Shown in pieces: positions 53,198 to 61,710 of a DNA stretch of 64,000 bases. Each line of letters opens with the position of its first letter. Within the stretch, counting starts at the first letter, position 1. Below the pieces are notes generated by a model. That model had not been told where the DNA came from. It did no database searches and was given only the letters and a program-made list of their open reading frames with translations. Origin of the DNA: Gammaproteobacteria bacterium (GTDB lineage: Bacteria; Pseudomonadota; Gammaproteobacteria; JAABTG01); NCBI GenBank assembly GCA_034522055.1, contig JAXHLS010000002.1:2108001-2172000 (forward strand). The letters are read 5' to 3'. The position numbers were made by a program, and so were the translations under genes.

Positions 53198-53382
53198 GGG
53201 CAATCTCATCTAGGCTTCGCACGAAGCGTTATTGACACAACTCTAATTATATCAGAGGGATAGGTCGATACGGCGGGTATGTTTCGAGGAAATGGCGCGG
53301 CCATCGCTGTGTCGGGAAATTTAACTCTGGCGAGTTTTTGGAAAAGTCAAGAACCGACCCCGCTCCCACCGACCCCGCTCCC
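53198..53382. other. Non-coding interval right of the IS stack
   Basis: No gene recognised. Positions 53292-53323 repeat 38468-38499 (ATGGCGCG, CCATCGCTGTGTCGG) and contain a partial GTCGG-AAATTT motif resembling the PEP-CTERM activator site. A short direct duplication ACCGACCCCGCTCCC lies near 53352-53380. Confidence 0.5.
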
Positions 53383-53484
53383 ACTGGTTGCAGCCTGATG
53401 ATCCACCATGACCCGGAACCTAGACCCGGGTCAGTCGAATAGTGGCTGTGGTCGAATAGGCAAAAGGCAAGACCCGACCTCGGA
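53383..53484 (+). repeat. 102-base duplicated segment, copy 2
   Basis: Copy of 40622-40723, starting with the higA tail sequence (ACTGGTTGCAGCCTGATGAT) although no higA gene precedes it here. It ends 6 bases before the stop of the SMP-30-like gene. Suggests copying or deletion of a toxin-antitoxin flank. Confidence 0.8.
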
Positions 53485-53490
53485 GTGCGT

Positions 53491-54621
53491 TCAGTGGACC
53501 GGTAGTTCAACCCGTCCGACCGCAGGCTCATCGAAGCTCCCTAGATAGAGATAGCCTTCGTATTCGGCTACATCGGTGATGGGTGCGAAGGCGCCGCGCG
53601 GGTCCTGCAGGTTCCTCACGACTTTCCCGGCTTCGTCGAGGCCGAGCACCATTCCGTAGGCCTCGGGATCGGGAATAATGGCTTGTGGTAGGCGACTGAG
53701 AATCTGGCGTAGAAAGGGGTATGGCATCACAACGTCCAGTAACGGACTCCGGGGTGCATACAATGCTAACCAGTAGATCCCATGCTCACCCCTTGAGATG
53801 CCGTCGGGGAAACCAGGAAGATTGGACGCAAAAGAGGTCGTCTCCCCTTTCCGGGGCCCTTTGAGCCAGACACGCAGTATGCGGTAGCGAAATGTCTCTG
53901 CCACGAGGGCAAAGGCCTCACCAGGGCCCAACGTGACCCCGTTGGGGAAGTAAAGGTCATTCAATAGGGTCTCGGCTCGCCCTGAGATGGGGTCATAGCG
54001 GATTAGGCGGCCGGACGCCCGTTGCTCGAACAGTTCGCGGTGGAGGTCGGCCGGCCCATGACGACTGGACGAGTCCGTGAAATAGACATGCCCGGAGGCA
54101 GCGACGGCGACACCATTCACGAAGCCAAGGGGGATACCGTCGACCTCGGAGAGCAGCACGCCCTCGCGTCGCCCGGCCGGAATTCGTAACAGCCCACTCC
54201 CGGGCAGCGCCACGAAAAGCTCACCACGTGTGGAGACTGCAATGCCAAGCGGTCGCCCATCCACCTTCGCGATGGTGGCGGCCGGCGACTGCGGATGGCC
54301 AAAGTGGAGTATGTCACCGTGTTCACAGGCGGCGTAAACTCCCCCCTGCGTGTCTCTGGCGATGCCCTCTGGGGCACCTGCATCACCCGTAGGGAGTCGT
54401 TCAACTTTGGCTAAATGGCTGTTTTCTGACAGAATACCTGAAAGTTCGGGGGCGGCCGCGGGTGTCCAGGCCACTGGCTCCAATCCTGTGGGCCACAGCA
54501 GCGCATAGAACAGAGAGAACAAGAACGCAGCGGCGAAGAGTCTCGTGATCAAGATTGAATTACTCGGCTTCGAGTCGGATTGTCGAAATATCTTACAAGC
54601 GGAGTCGCCTGAACTCACCAT
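53491..54621 (-). CDS. SMP-30/strictosidine-synthase-like beta-propeller protein
   Basis: About 376 residues. An N-terminal membrane segment (about 22-42, LFAAAFLFSLFYALLW) suggests anchoring with the propeller outside. Repeated motifs PEGIARDTQGGVYAACE, PLGIAVSTRGELFVALPG, VNGVAVAASGHVYFTDSS, YFPNGVTLGPGEAFALV and GFPDGISRGEHGIYWLAL are typical of the strictosidine-synthase/APMAP branch of SMP-30-like lactonases. Substrate unknown. ATG 54621 or GTG 54645 could be the start. Next to sigma-54-driven PEP-CTERM genes but with its own orientation. Confidence 0.82.
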   Translation of the reverse strand: MVSSGDSACKIFRQSDSKPSNSILITRLFAAAFLFSLFYALLWPTGLEPVAWTPAAAPELSGILSENSHLAKVERLPTGDAGAPEGIARDTQGGVYAACEHGDILHFGHPQSPAATIAKVDGRPLGIAVSTRGELFVALPGSGLLRIPAGRREGVLLSEVDGIPLGFVNGVAVAASGHVYFTDSSSRHGPADLHRELFEQRASGRLIRYDPISGRAETLLNDLYFPNGVTLGPGEAFALVAETFRYRILRVWLKGPRKGETTSFASNLPGFPDGISRGEHGIYWLALYAPRSPLLDVVMPYPFLRQILSRLPQAIIPDPEAYGMVLGLDEAGKVVRNLQDPRGAFAPITDVAEYEGYLYLGSFDEPAVGRVELPVH

Positions 54622-54843
54622 CGAGCCGATTATCCCGCCCCTCACTCAACTCAAGGCCCCCTACCGAGGAACGGTTCGTTCGCTCGACATGCCCGCCGCG
54701 CGGCCAGGAGCGGCACAGTACTTCACCGTCTCAGGGGGTTTTTGCGATAGAACAATGGGTTGGAGTGCAGCGCAGGTTGCGCTGCGGGCCTGTAGGCCGG
54801 GAGACAGGTTAGGCGGCATAGGAACTCTATCCGAACTGGATGT
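54622..54843. other. Intergenic region upstream of PEP-CTERM gene 2
   Basis: No gene recognised here. The divergent SMP-30-like gene must have its promoter in this part. The small frames show no family pattern. The regulatory sites of the next gene begin at 54844. Confidence 0.5.
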
Positions 54844-54859
54844 GTCGGTAAGTTTTACA
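54844..54859 (+). promoter_or_regulatory. Candidate activator site upstream of PEP-CTERM gene 2
   Basis: GTCGGTAAGTTTTACA, 14 of 16 bases identical to the site at 41027-41042. It ends 87 bases before the -24 GG at 54947. Position and sequence suggest an enhancer-binding-protein site. Confidence 0.6.
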
Positions 54860-54944
54860 GTTCGTGGCGCGAGCAACTATGGTTCACCCAGGCAATGCTC
54901 AGTATGCTTCTGTTTATAAAAGATAAACTATGTCATCCGGGTTT

Positions 54945-54961
54945 TTGGCATGGATGATGCT
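54945..54961 (+). promoter_or_regulatory. Sigma-54 promoter of PEP-CTERM gene 2
   Basis: TTGGCATGGATGATGCT: GG at 54947-54948 and GC at 54959-54960, exactly 10 bases between. Matches TTGGCAyG-N4-nTGCT. About 90 bases upstream of the ATG. Confidence 0.72.
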
Positions 54962-55050
54962 TTACTCTTGGCGAAGGCGACTTAAACGTGGTCATACGAG
55001 TCCACCTCAACCAAACACGTACACTCGAATACGCTCTAAGGAGACGACAA

Positions 55051-55983
55051 ATGAACAATCTCTCTAAACTTTCCCTGGCTCTGGCGGCCACCCTGGCCGC
55101 CGGTCCGGCAACCGCTAACAACGTTTTTCTGGATTTGACACCCTTTGGTGGTGGTTTTGAAGTAAGCCCCCCCAACACAGCAGATGCGAATGACACCACC
55201 GGTGTTTTCAACGAATTCGGTTTCAGCCAGATCCTCGCAACGTCTGTTTATGACTTCAGTGACAGTTCAGTTTTCGGTTCTTTTTACGATACGAACATCA
55301 TCGGGAATAATGCGACAGCCAACACTCTTGCTTACGCTGGTGTCCCCACTTCCGGGACCGCGCTGGACGGTGTTTCCACCGTCAACCTCGTCAATCCCGA
55401 CTGCTCGGCTGGCCAGTGTGACCTCGACGCGTTGTCGCCCCTGGTACCGCCGCTTGGAAGCGATAGCGAAGGTTTTCTCCAGAGTTGGGACCTGCAGGTC
55501 GAGTACACGTTCTTTGGTAACTTGACCGCCGCCGGCCCGCAATATAATTCAGGCACTTTTGACGTCTTCTTTAATGACTTTAGTGTCCCAGGGCTGAATG
55601 ATGTTCTGGCCTTTTCCGGGGCTCTGACCGGTTCAGATGTTCAGCTCTCGAACCTGGATCTGTTCTTCGACATCACGTTTGCGGTAGATGACTTCCTCTG
55701 GATAGAGGACTCCAGCGCGCCTGGCACTTTCCGTGATGCCGCCGATGTCATTGCTGGAGGCGGAAACCTTCCGACCCTTACCTTGGATACCAACGTGAAT
55801 CCGCCCATTCCCACAACTAACCAGCTCTTGGCGGTGGTTGATGCCGGCGGCAATACCAACGCAATCCGTCAGACTACCCTTGACGGCTCGATAACGGCTG
55901 CAGTGCCTGAGCCCTCTACCCTCGCGCTGTTCGGGGCTGCCCTGATAGGCTTCGGGGCGTATGCCAAGCGCCGCCGCAGCTAA
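55051..55983 (+). CDS. PEP-CTERM sorting-domain exported protein 2
   Basis: 310 residues. Signal peptide (about 1-23, cleaved near ATA-NN), an acidic beta-rich domain without recognisable repeats, and the canonical C-terminal sorting signal VPEPSTLALFGAALIGFG with basic tail AKRRRS. ATG 55051 follows AAGGAG. It should be processed by an exosortase and displayed or secreted with exopolysaccharide. Single gene between a sigma-54 promoter and a strong terminator. AT-richer than housekeeping neighbours. Confidence 0.93.
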   Translation: MNNLSKLSLALAATLAAGPATANNVFLDLTPFGGGFEVSPPNTADANDTTGVFNEFGFSQILATSVYDFSDSSVFGSFYDTNIIGNNATANTLAYAGVPTSGTALDGVSTVNLVNPDCSAGQCDLDALSPLVPPLGSDSEGFLQSWDLQVEYTFFGNLTAAGPQYNSGTFDVFFNDFSVPGLNDVLAFSGALTGSDVQLSNLDLFFDITFAVDDFLWIEDSSAPGTFRDAADVIAGGGNLPTLTLDTNVNPPIPTTNQLLAVVDAGGNTNAIRQTTLDGSITAAVPEPSTLALFGAALIGFGAYAKRRRS

Positions 55984-56011
55984 TGGTATAATCATCCTCA
56001 ATGGGATGGAA

Positions 56012-56036
56012 AACCCCGCTCTGCGGGGTTTTTTTT
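56012..56036 (+). terminator. Rho-independent terminator after PEP-CTERM gene 2
   Basis: Stem AACCCCGC / GCGGGGTT with a 3-base loop, followed by eight T in all. 29 bases after the stop codon. Confidence 0.9.
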
Positions 56037-56070
56037 GGTATGATGCGCGAGAGTTCAGTACCCGTCTGGC

Positions 56071-56084
56071 CTTGTGCGCACAAG
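56071..56084. promoter_or_regulatory. Palindrome upstream of the PrsT gene
   Basis: CTTGTGCGCACAAG is a perfect 14-base palindrome 39 bases before the prsT start. It could be an operator. No sigma-54 motif is seen here, so this gene appears to be controlled differently from the two PEP-CTERM genes. Confidence 0.35.
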
Positions 56085-56122
56085 CGCAGAAAACTGGTGA
56101 TTACCCATCCTCGGACTAAGTC

Positions 56123-58822
56123 ATGCGGAAGCCTCTTTCAGCCCTACTCCTCTCAACCCTAGTTATGGGGGCCTGCGGACCGGGGCTATCCGATACGGAT
56201 TATGTAGAACGAGCCTCCCGCCATGCGAGTGAGGGTGACCTCAGCGCCGCGGCCATCGAATTGCGGAACGCTCTGGAACTGAACCCACAGAATCCCCAGG
56301 CACGGCGGATGTTGGGCAGCACGGAGCTGCAAATGGGCAACGGCGCGGCTGCGGAAAAGGAACTGAGGCGGGCCCTCGAGCTGGGTGCGGACGAATCCCT
56401 GGTGCTGCCCGCCTTGGGGAAGGCACTCCTGCTTCGGGGCAAATACAGTGAAGCGATTACACTCCTGAGAGACCGCCAGTTCGAGGAGATTGCTTCGCAG
56501 CAGACGGCGCCACTACCACCGAAGGTGCTGGGAGAACTCGCCGCGACGGCCTCGTCGGCCCAGCTTGCACTGGGAAACACCGACGGTGTGGCGGTATTAT
56601 TGGAAGAGGCCATGCGATTGGCCCCTGAAAGCCCCCATGTTCGAACAGTTTACGCTCAGATTCTCGCGCGGCGAGGCCAGACCTCCGAGGCAAAGGAGGC
56701 CTTGCAGTCGGCGGTAGAGGCGGCACCAGAGTACGCCCCCGCTTGGAGCCTCCTGGGGGATGTGGCCAAACGTCTGGGCCAGCGCGAGTTGGCACTCAAG
56801 GCGTACTCGAGTGCAGTTGACAACAGCTGGAACAATGCGGCAGAACGTCTAAAGCGCGCCCTGCTGCTGATTGAATTGAGAAGATTCGATGATGCCCGGC
56901 CCGATATACGAGCGTTGGAAGCGAACGACCTGGTGGCGGCCGAGTATCCGCAAGGGTTGATCCACTTCTACAAGAAAGATTACGAGGCGGCGCTGAACTC
57001 GTTTTCACAAGTGTTGAAGGCGGATCCTAACTATTTCCTGGCTCCGTTTTTCGCGGCTGCCGCCCATTATGAGATGGGTACCATCGAGCAGGCGGAGAGC
57101 CTGCTGGAACGGTTTGTCTACCGGAATCCAAACTATTGGCCTAGTCGCAAGATGCTCGCGCTCATGCGGACGCAACAAGGGCGGTTCCAAGATGTCCTGG
57201 AATTGCTGAGGCCGCTCGAAAACATGGATACCAAGGACACTTTCGCATTAAATTTGTTGGTGAGGGCGCAGCTCCGCACTGGTAATACTGATCAAGCCCT
57301 TGCTGTCCTGCAGAAGATCGTTCGTGTCCAGCCCCAGTCCGCGGAGGCTATGTCCAATCTCGGTCTGGGGCTCCTGATCCAAGGAGAAGCAGATACCGGC
57401 ATCGAACACCTCAGGGCCGCCAGGGAACTGGATGATGATTTTCTGTTGGCGGACGTCAAACTGATTCTGCACTCTATCCAACAAAATAAGTTGGACGAAG
57501 CGCTGGCCGAGGCCGAGGGTTTCGAAGAGCGTAATCCTGACAGAGCGTTGCCTTTGATCCTGCTGGGGCGAGTCCATGCCGAAAGAGGGGAGAAGGTACT
57601 TGCCAGGGAGAAGCTGGAGCTGGCGAACTCAATGGCCCCGGGAGATCCCGCGGCATTGACGCTTCTTGCGGGCTTGGCGCTCGAGGAGGGCGATGAGACG
57701 CGGGCGCGGGAGCATTATTCTCAGTTGCTGCAGCAGCATCCGGGACATCTGCAGACTCTACTGCGTTTGGTTGCGTTAGCGGACCGCCAGGGTGATCAGG
57801 CGGCGATGGAGCGTCATTTGAAAACGGCGACGGATGCTCATCCGGATGCTATCGCTCCAAGTCTGTTATTAAGCCGTTTATGGACATTACAGGGAAAAAC
57901 GGCTGAGGCCCTGGATTTGCTTGAAGGGCTGAGAGACGTTGATGCGGCGCGGGAGGAACCAAGATACCTGTACGCGTTGGGGAATCTGCAACTGGCCACG
58001 GGCGTGACTGAGAGGGCTAGGCGGACGCTTGAGCGCGTTGCCAGGCTGGCGCCGAACTCGCCAGCGGGGGCCTATGCGTATGCGCGGGTCCTTGCGGCAG
58101 CAGGTGAAAACGATGCCGCCGAGCGCGAGTTGCGGCGCGCCATCGCCATCGAGGGTGAGCATATTCCAGCCCGGATGGCCTACACGCGGCTCCTCTTATC
58201 GGAAGGAAAGATCGAGCAAGCTCGCCAAAGCCTGGATACGCTACGCGACTTGGCGGGAAACGCGCCCGGAGTCCTGCTCCTGGAAGGGGCGTTAGCCGAC
58301 TATGCCGGGCGGCCCGAAGAGGCTGAAAAGGCATTTAGCGAGCTCTTCGCTGATGTTGGCAGTACGGAGACCATGTTGTTCTTGGCCGCACAGCGTGCGA
58401 AGGCCGGTGACCGTGCTTCGGCTTTCAAGGTTGTGAAGGACTGGGTCGAAGAACATCCTAAGGATGTCAAAGCGCGGTTTGCGCTGGCTCAGGCGTATCT
58501 GAAGGATGAGGATCGTGAAAACGCGATAGTTCAGTATCAAGCCATTCATTCCCTCATGCCAGATAACGCTGTCGCCCTCAACAATCTAGCGTATAACATG
58601 ATGGAAACGGAGCCAGAAAAAGCCCTTGAGTATGCTAAGCAGGCTTCGCAGATTCGGCCTGACTCGCCCGATGTCCTGCACACGTATGCGACTGTTTTGG
58701 CTCGGAACGATGAACTCGCGGATGCGCAACGGACCATCGAAAGGGCACTGCAACTCGCTCCTGACAATGAAATACTGATACAGACTGAATCAGAGATCCG
58801 CCGTCTACTTGGTGAACGTTGA
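56123..58822 (+). CDS. prsT: PEP-CTERM system TPR-repeat lipoprotein PrsT
   Basis: 899 residues. Signal peptide with lipobox VMGAC (cysteine near residue 19), then TPR repeats along the full length (for example AAIELRNALELNPQNPQARR, ALAVLQKIVRVQPQSAEAMS, VALNNLAYNMMETEPEKALE). This fits the long TPR lipoprotein that marks PEP-CTERM/exosortase gene sets. Probably a periplasmic scaffold for exopolysaccharide export or protein sorting. It follows a PEP-CTERM gene but is separated from it by a terminator. Confidence 0.9.
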   Translation: MRKPLSALLLSTLVMGACGPGLSDTDYVERASRHASEGDLSAAAIELRNALELNPQNPQARRMLGSTELQMGNGAAAEKELRRALELGADESLVLPALGKALLLRGKYSEAITLLRDRQFEEIASQQTAPLPPKVLGELAATASSAQLALGNTDGVAVLLEEAMRLAPESPHVRTVYAQILARRGQTSEAKEALQSAVEAAPEYAPAWSLLGDVAKRLGQRELALKAYSSAVDNSWNNAAERLKRALLLIELRRFDDARPDIRALEANDLVAAEYPQGLIHFYKKDYEAALNSFSQVLKADPNYFLAPFFAAAAHYEMGTIEQAESLLERFVYRNPNYWPSRKMLALMRTQQGRFQDVLELLRPLENMDTKDTFALNLLVRAQLRTGNTDQALAVLQKIVRVQPQSAEAMSNLGLGLLIQGEADTGIEHLRAARELDDDFLLADVKLILHSIQQNKLDEALAEAEGFEERNPDRALPLILLGRVHAERGEKVLAREKLELANSMAPGDPAALTLLAGLALEEGDETRAREHYSQLLQQHPGHLQTLLRLVALADRQGDQAAMERHLKTATDAHPDAIAPSLLLSRLWTLQGKTAEALDLLEGLRDVDAAREEPRYLYALGNLQLATGVTERARRTLERVARLAPNSPAGAYAYARVLAAAGENDAAERELRRAIAIEGEHIPARMAYTRLLLSEGKIEQARQSLDTLRDLAGNAPGVLLLEGALADYAGRPEEAEKAFSELFADVGSTETMLFLAAQRAKAGDRASAFKVVKDWVEEHPKDVKARFALAQAYLKDEDRENAIVQYQAIHSLMPDNAVALNNLAYNMMETEPEKALEYAKQASQIRPDSPDVLHTYATVLARNDELADAQRTIERALQLAPDNEILIQTESEIRRLLGER

Positions 58823-58883
58823 GACTATGCCGAAGATCGAAGGCCGCGTTCGCCGAGACCCCAGCCAGCCGATCCACCTACGT

Positions 58884-59759
58884 CTATTGCGCTGCGCTTC
58901 GAAAGTGCTTCAATTGACGACGTGCAATAATAAGTCCGAGTCGTTGTAAGGGATTCTGATTGCCGGCCGGACGCCAAGTCTTTGTCAGCTTATTCCGGTA
59001 TGCGTCAAACTGAAGCCCCCAGGGTGCGTAATATACCCTCCCGCGTTTCAGAAGGATCTTGAGCGCTTGAGTTGCGGCCAACCCGGCACAAATCTCGCAA
59101 GCCATGGAGGTGGAAGGACCCTTTTGGGCTACAAAATCCACGGCCTGAGGATATACGAGATATCCTCGTTGGAGCATGGCAGGCGAAAGACCGAGGAGGA
59201 AACGCACCAACTGCTCGTCCTGTGACTGACCTTCCAACCTGAAGTACTCCTCAAAGGTCATCTTGCCAGGCAGGAAGTTCACCACTGCTGAGCCCATACC
59301 AAGAGGGGCGGCAGTAACGGCGGGAATTTTCTTCTCGGTACTCTTGGCGAACACCAGGCGCCTTGCCTCGACGGCGAAAAAGTCGAGGCCGTCCACGTAG
59401 ATGTCCACGTCCTTGAGGAAGTCATCCACGTTGTCGGCGGAGACGCCCTTGGGAAACGTGCGAACGTTCAGTTCGGGGTTGATGTCGAGGGCCCGCTCGG
59501 CGATGACCTCTACCTTCTCACGCCCCACGGTGCTCATCATGGCACCCACCTGGCGGTTGAAGTTGGCCACTTCGAACACGTCCAGATCGGAGATGTTGAA
59601 GGCACCGATTCCCAGCCGGGCGAGAGTGAGGCAGTGGGCACCGCCCACGCCGCCGACACCCGCAATGGCCACCCGCTTGCCGCGGAGTGTCTCCTGCTCT
59701 TCGGGAGTGAGCCACCCGATGTTTCGCGAGAAAGCTTTCTGGTAGGAGAAGCTTGACAT
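58884..59759 (-). CDS. ThiF/HesA/MoeB-family adenylyltransferase (E1-like)
   Basis: About 291 residues. Nucleotide-binding loop VAIAGVGGVGGAHCLTLARLG, FNRQVGAM (the conserved R), ALDINPELNV, and DGLDFFAVEARRLVF. The C-terminal half has FFEYF-like EEYFRLEGQSQDE and a single MACEICAGLAATQAL cysteine pair instead of two full zinc CxxC pairs. ThiF/MoeB enzymes adenylate a C-terminal glycine or amino acid. Its substrate here is unknown; no ThiS/MoaD-like gene is nearby. ATG 59759 sits in GGGAGGATG. Convergent with prsT. Confidence 0.85.
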   Translation of the reverse strand: MSSFSYQKAFSRNIGWLTPEEQETLRGKRVAIAGVGGVGGAHCLTLARLGIGAFNISDLDVFEVANFNRQVGAMMSTVGREKVEVIAERALDINPELNVRTFPKGVSADNVDDFLKDVDIYVDGLDFFAVEARRLVFAKSTEKKIPAVTAAPLGMGSAVVNFLPGKMTFEEYFRLEGQSQDEQLVRFLLGLSPAMLQRGYLVYPQAVDFVAQKGPSTSMACEICAGLAATQALKILLKRGRVYYAPWGLQFDAYRNKLTKTWRPAGNQNPLQRLGLIIARRQLKHFRSAAQ

Positions 59760-59916
59760 CCTCCCGCCCCCTTTGGATGAATTACTGAAGTGTGAGAGTT
59801 TAGCAGACACTACTGTCGCAATGACGATGCACCGCACAGCGGTGCAACCTCGTCCCCCCGTCATTTCGGATGCCAGAACAGAGTAAGCTGGCATCCCGAG
59901 GAAAAAACATCACTTT

Positions 59917-59946
59917 TTCAGTCGGATAGCGCTTCATTACTATACT
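59917..59946 (+). promoter_or_regulatory. Candidate promoter of the permease operon
   Basis: TTCAGT and TATACT 18 bases apart in an AT-rich stretch, about 75 bases before the zinc-ribbon permease gene. Weak -35. Confidence 0.3.
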
Positions 59947-60021
59947 AGCCACCAGGTAAGCTATTATTTCCATGCCGACGGGATACCGTCGCTAGGCCGT
60001 TCTCTACCGCGGATCCGCTCA

Positions 60022-61683
60022 ATGCGTACCCAATGCCCGAAATGTAGCTCCGCCTACACCGTTCGCGCCCACCACCTGCGTGAGGCCATGGGCTACGTTC
60101 GCTGCCCATCCTGCAAGGCCGTATTCAATGCTTTGTCGAGCCTCACAGAGGAGGGTAGAGAGGCCCCGGAGATCGGTCGGCAGTTGCCATTTATCCATGC
60201 GGGGGACCGGGCGATTGTGGACCGTTCCTACCTCGAGCAGACCGGGATCTTTTCCTCGCTGGCGGAGCTGCGGCGTCGGGAAGCCGAGCGCGAGCACCAC
60301 GCGGGCTTCGCCCAGACCCAGGTGTTCCAGGCAGATGGGGTGATCAAGGTGTCCCTGCCGGACACGCCTCCCCGCCTGAAGGTCAAGAGTGCATTGCGGG
60401 AGCGGGACGCGGACCCGGAGCGGCAGCTTGTCCAGACCAAGGCGCGGATCTCGCTGCTGGCGGTGTTCTCAACGTTCACCCTGGCGCTGCGGAACCTGAC
60501 CCGCCAGAAGAAGCGCACCGCCATCGGCCTGTCTACCGTGGGTTTTGGGGTGGTGGCGATGTTGCTGGCCAGCGGTTTCATCGAGTGGAGCTACGAGAAC
60601 CTGAGGGAGACCACCATTCGCTCGCGCCTGGGCCATGTCCAAGTGGCCCAGGAAGGCTATTTCGAGAAGGGTCAGGCCGATCCGGGCGCCTATCTGCTAC
60701 CGGAATCGCGAGAGACCATAGCACAACTTGAGGCCCTTCCTAATGTTCAGCTGGTGACACAGCGGCTGTCTTTCTCGGGGCTCGCCAGCCACGGCGAAAC
60801 CACGGTCTCCTTTCTCGGCGAGGGCGTGGAGCCGGCCAAGGAGGCTGAGGTCTCCCGCCACATGAAGATCGTCGAGGGGCAGGGGCTGTCATTGGACGAA
60901 CCGAATGGAGCTCTGTTGGGCGCTGGTCTGGCGGAGAACCTTGGCGTGGGGCCGGGCGATGTTTTGGTGCTGCTGGGAAGCACGCCGGGCGGGGGCTTCA
61001 ATGCTGTGGAGGTGCGGGTCCAGGGGCTGTTCCGGAGCATCACCAAAGCCTTTGATGATACCGTGTTACGGACCTCCATCGACCTCGCTCGCCAGTTAAC
61101 CCGCCAGGAGGGCGCCCATGTGTGGGTGGTGCTCGCCGACGAGACGCGATTCAGCCAGGCCGTGGAGCAGGAGCTGAAGCGGGTGCTAGCGGGGGAGGGC
61201 TTCGATGTCGTGCACTGGGAAGATCTGGCGGAGTTCTACCGGAAGGTGAAGGAACTGTTCGCCAACCAAGTCATGGTGGTGCGCGTGATTATAGCGGCGA
61301 TTATTCTCATCAGCATCAGCAACACCCTGTTCATGACCGTTGCGGAGCGCGTAGGCGAGATCGGCACCTTGATGGCCGTGGGATTTCGACGCCGGCGCAT
61401 TCTGGAGCTGTTCGTCCAGGAGGGCTTTCTCGTCGGCTTGTTCGGAGGGCTCTTCGGCTTGGTAGTCGGGCTGGCCCTCGCCGCCCTTATTTCGGCGGTG
61501 GGGATCCCGCTGCCTCCCCCGCCGGGCTCCACCATCGGTGCTGTCGGCCAGATCCACGTCACTGTCGAGGCAGCCGTACTCACCTTGGCGTTGGCGGTGG
61601 TGGCATCGGTCCTGGCCAGTCTGTACCCGTCGTGGAAGGCATCGCGGCTGGTAATCGTCGATGCCTTGAGAAAGGCACGTTAG
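60022..61683 (+). CDS. FtsX/MacB-type permease with N-terminal MJ0042 zinc ribbon
   Basis: 553 residues. Residues 1-40 are a zinc ribbon (MRTQCPKCSSAYTV, YVRCPSCKAVFNAL) of the MJ0042 type. A charged linker of about 100 residues follows. From about 150 it is a LolC/E-MacB-like permease: first helix TAIGLSTVGFGVVAMLL, a periplasmic domain (about 190-400), then three helices with ISISNTLFMTVAERVGEIGTL (FtsX motif) and ending WKASRLVIVDALRKAR. The fusion is unusual: a cytosolic zinc-binding head on an export permease. Followed after 27 bases by a second permease. Confidence 0.87.
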   Translation: MRTQCPKCSSAYTVRAHHLREAMGYVRCPSCKAVFNALSSLTEEGREAPEIGRQLPFIHAGDRAIVDRSYLEQTGIFSSLAELRRREAEREHHAGFAQTQVFQADGVIKVSLPDTPPRLKVKSALRERDADPERQLVQTKARISLLAVFSTFTLALRNLTRQKKRTAIGLSTVGFGVVAMLLASGFIEWSYENLRETTIRSRLGHVQVAQEGYFEKGQADPGAYLLPESRETIAQLEALPNVQLVTQRLSFSGLASHGETTVSFLGEGVEPAKEAEVSRHMKIVEGQGLSLDEPNGALLGAGLAENLGVGPGDVLVLLGSTPGGGFNAVEVRVQGLFRSITKAFDDTVLRTSIDLARQLTRQEGAHVWVVLADETRFSQAVEQELKRVLAGEGFDVVHWEDLAEFYRKVKELFANQVMVVRVIIAAIILISISNTLFMTVAERVGEIGTLMAVGFRRRRILELFVQEGFLVGLFGGLFGLVVGLALAALISAVGIPLPPPPGSTIGAVGQIHVTVEAAVLTLALAVVASVLASLYPSWKASRLVIVDALRKAR

Positions 61684-61710
61684 CTTTCACAGAGAGATCG
61701 CGCCTACGAT

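Noticed and set aside
53230-53262. TTGACA near 53231 as a promoter
   Set aside because: The only -10-like hexamer (TATATC) is 10 bases away, too close, and no gene follows on that strand.
54545-54919. Plus-strand frame of 124 codons upstream of PEP-CTERM gene 2
   Set aside because: It overlaps the SMP-30-like gene and the activator site and shows no signal, domain or ribosome site.
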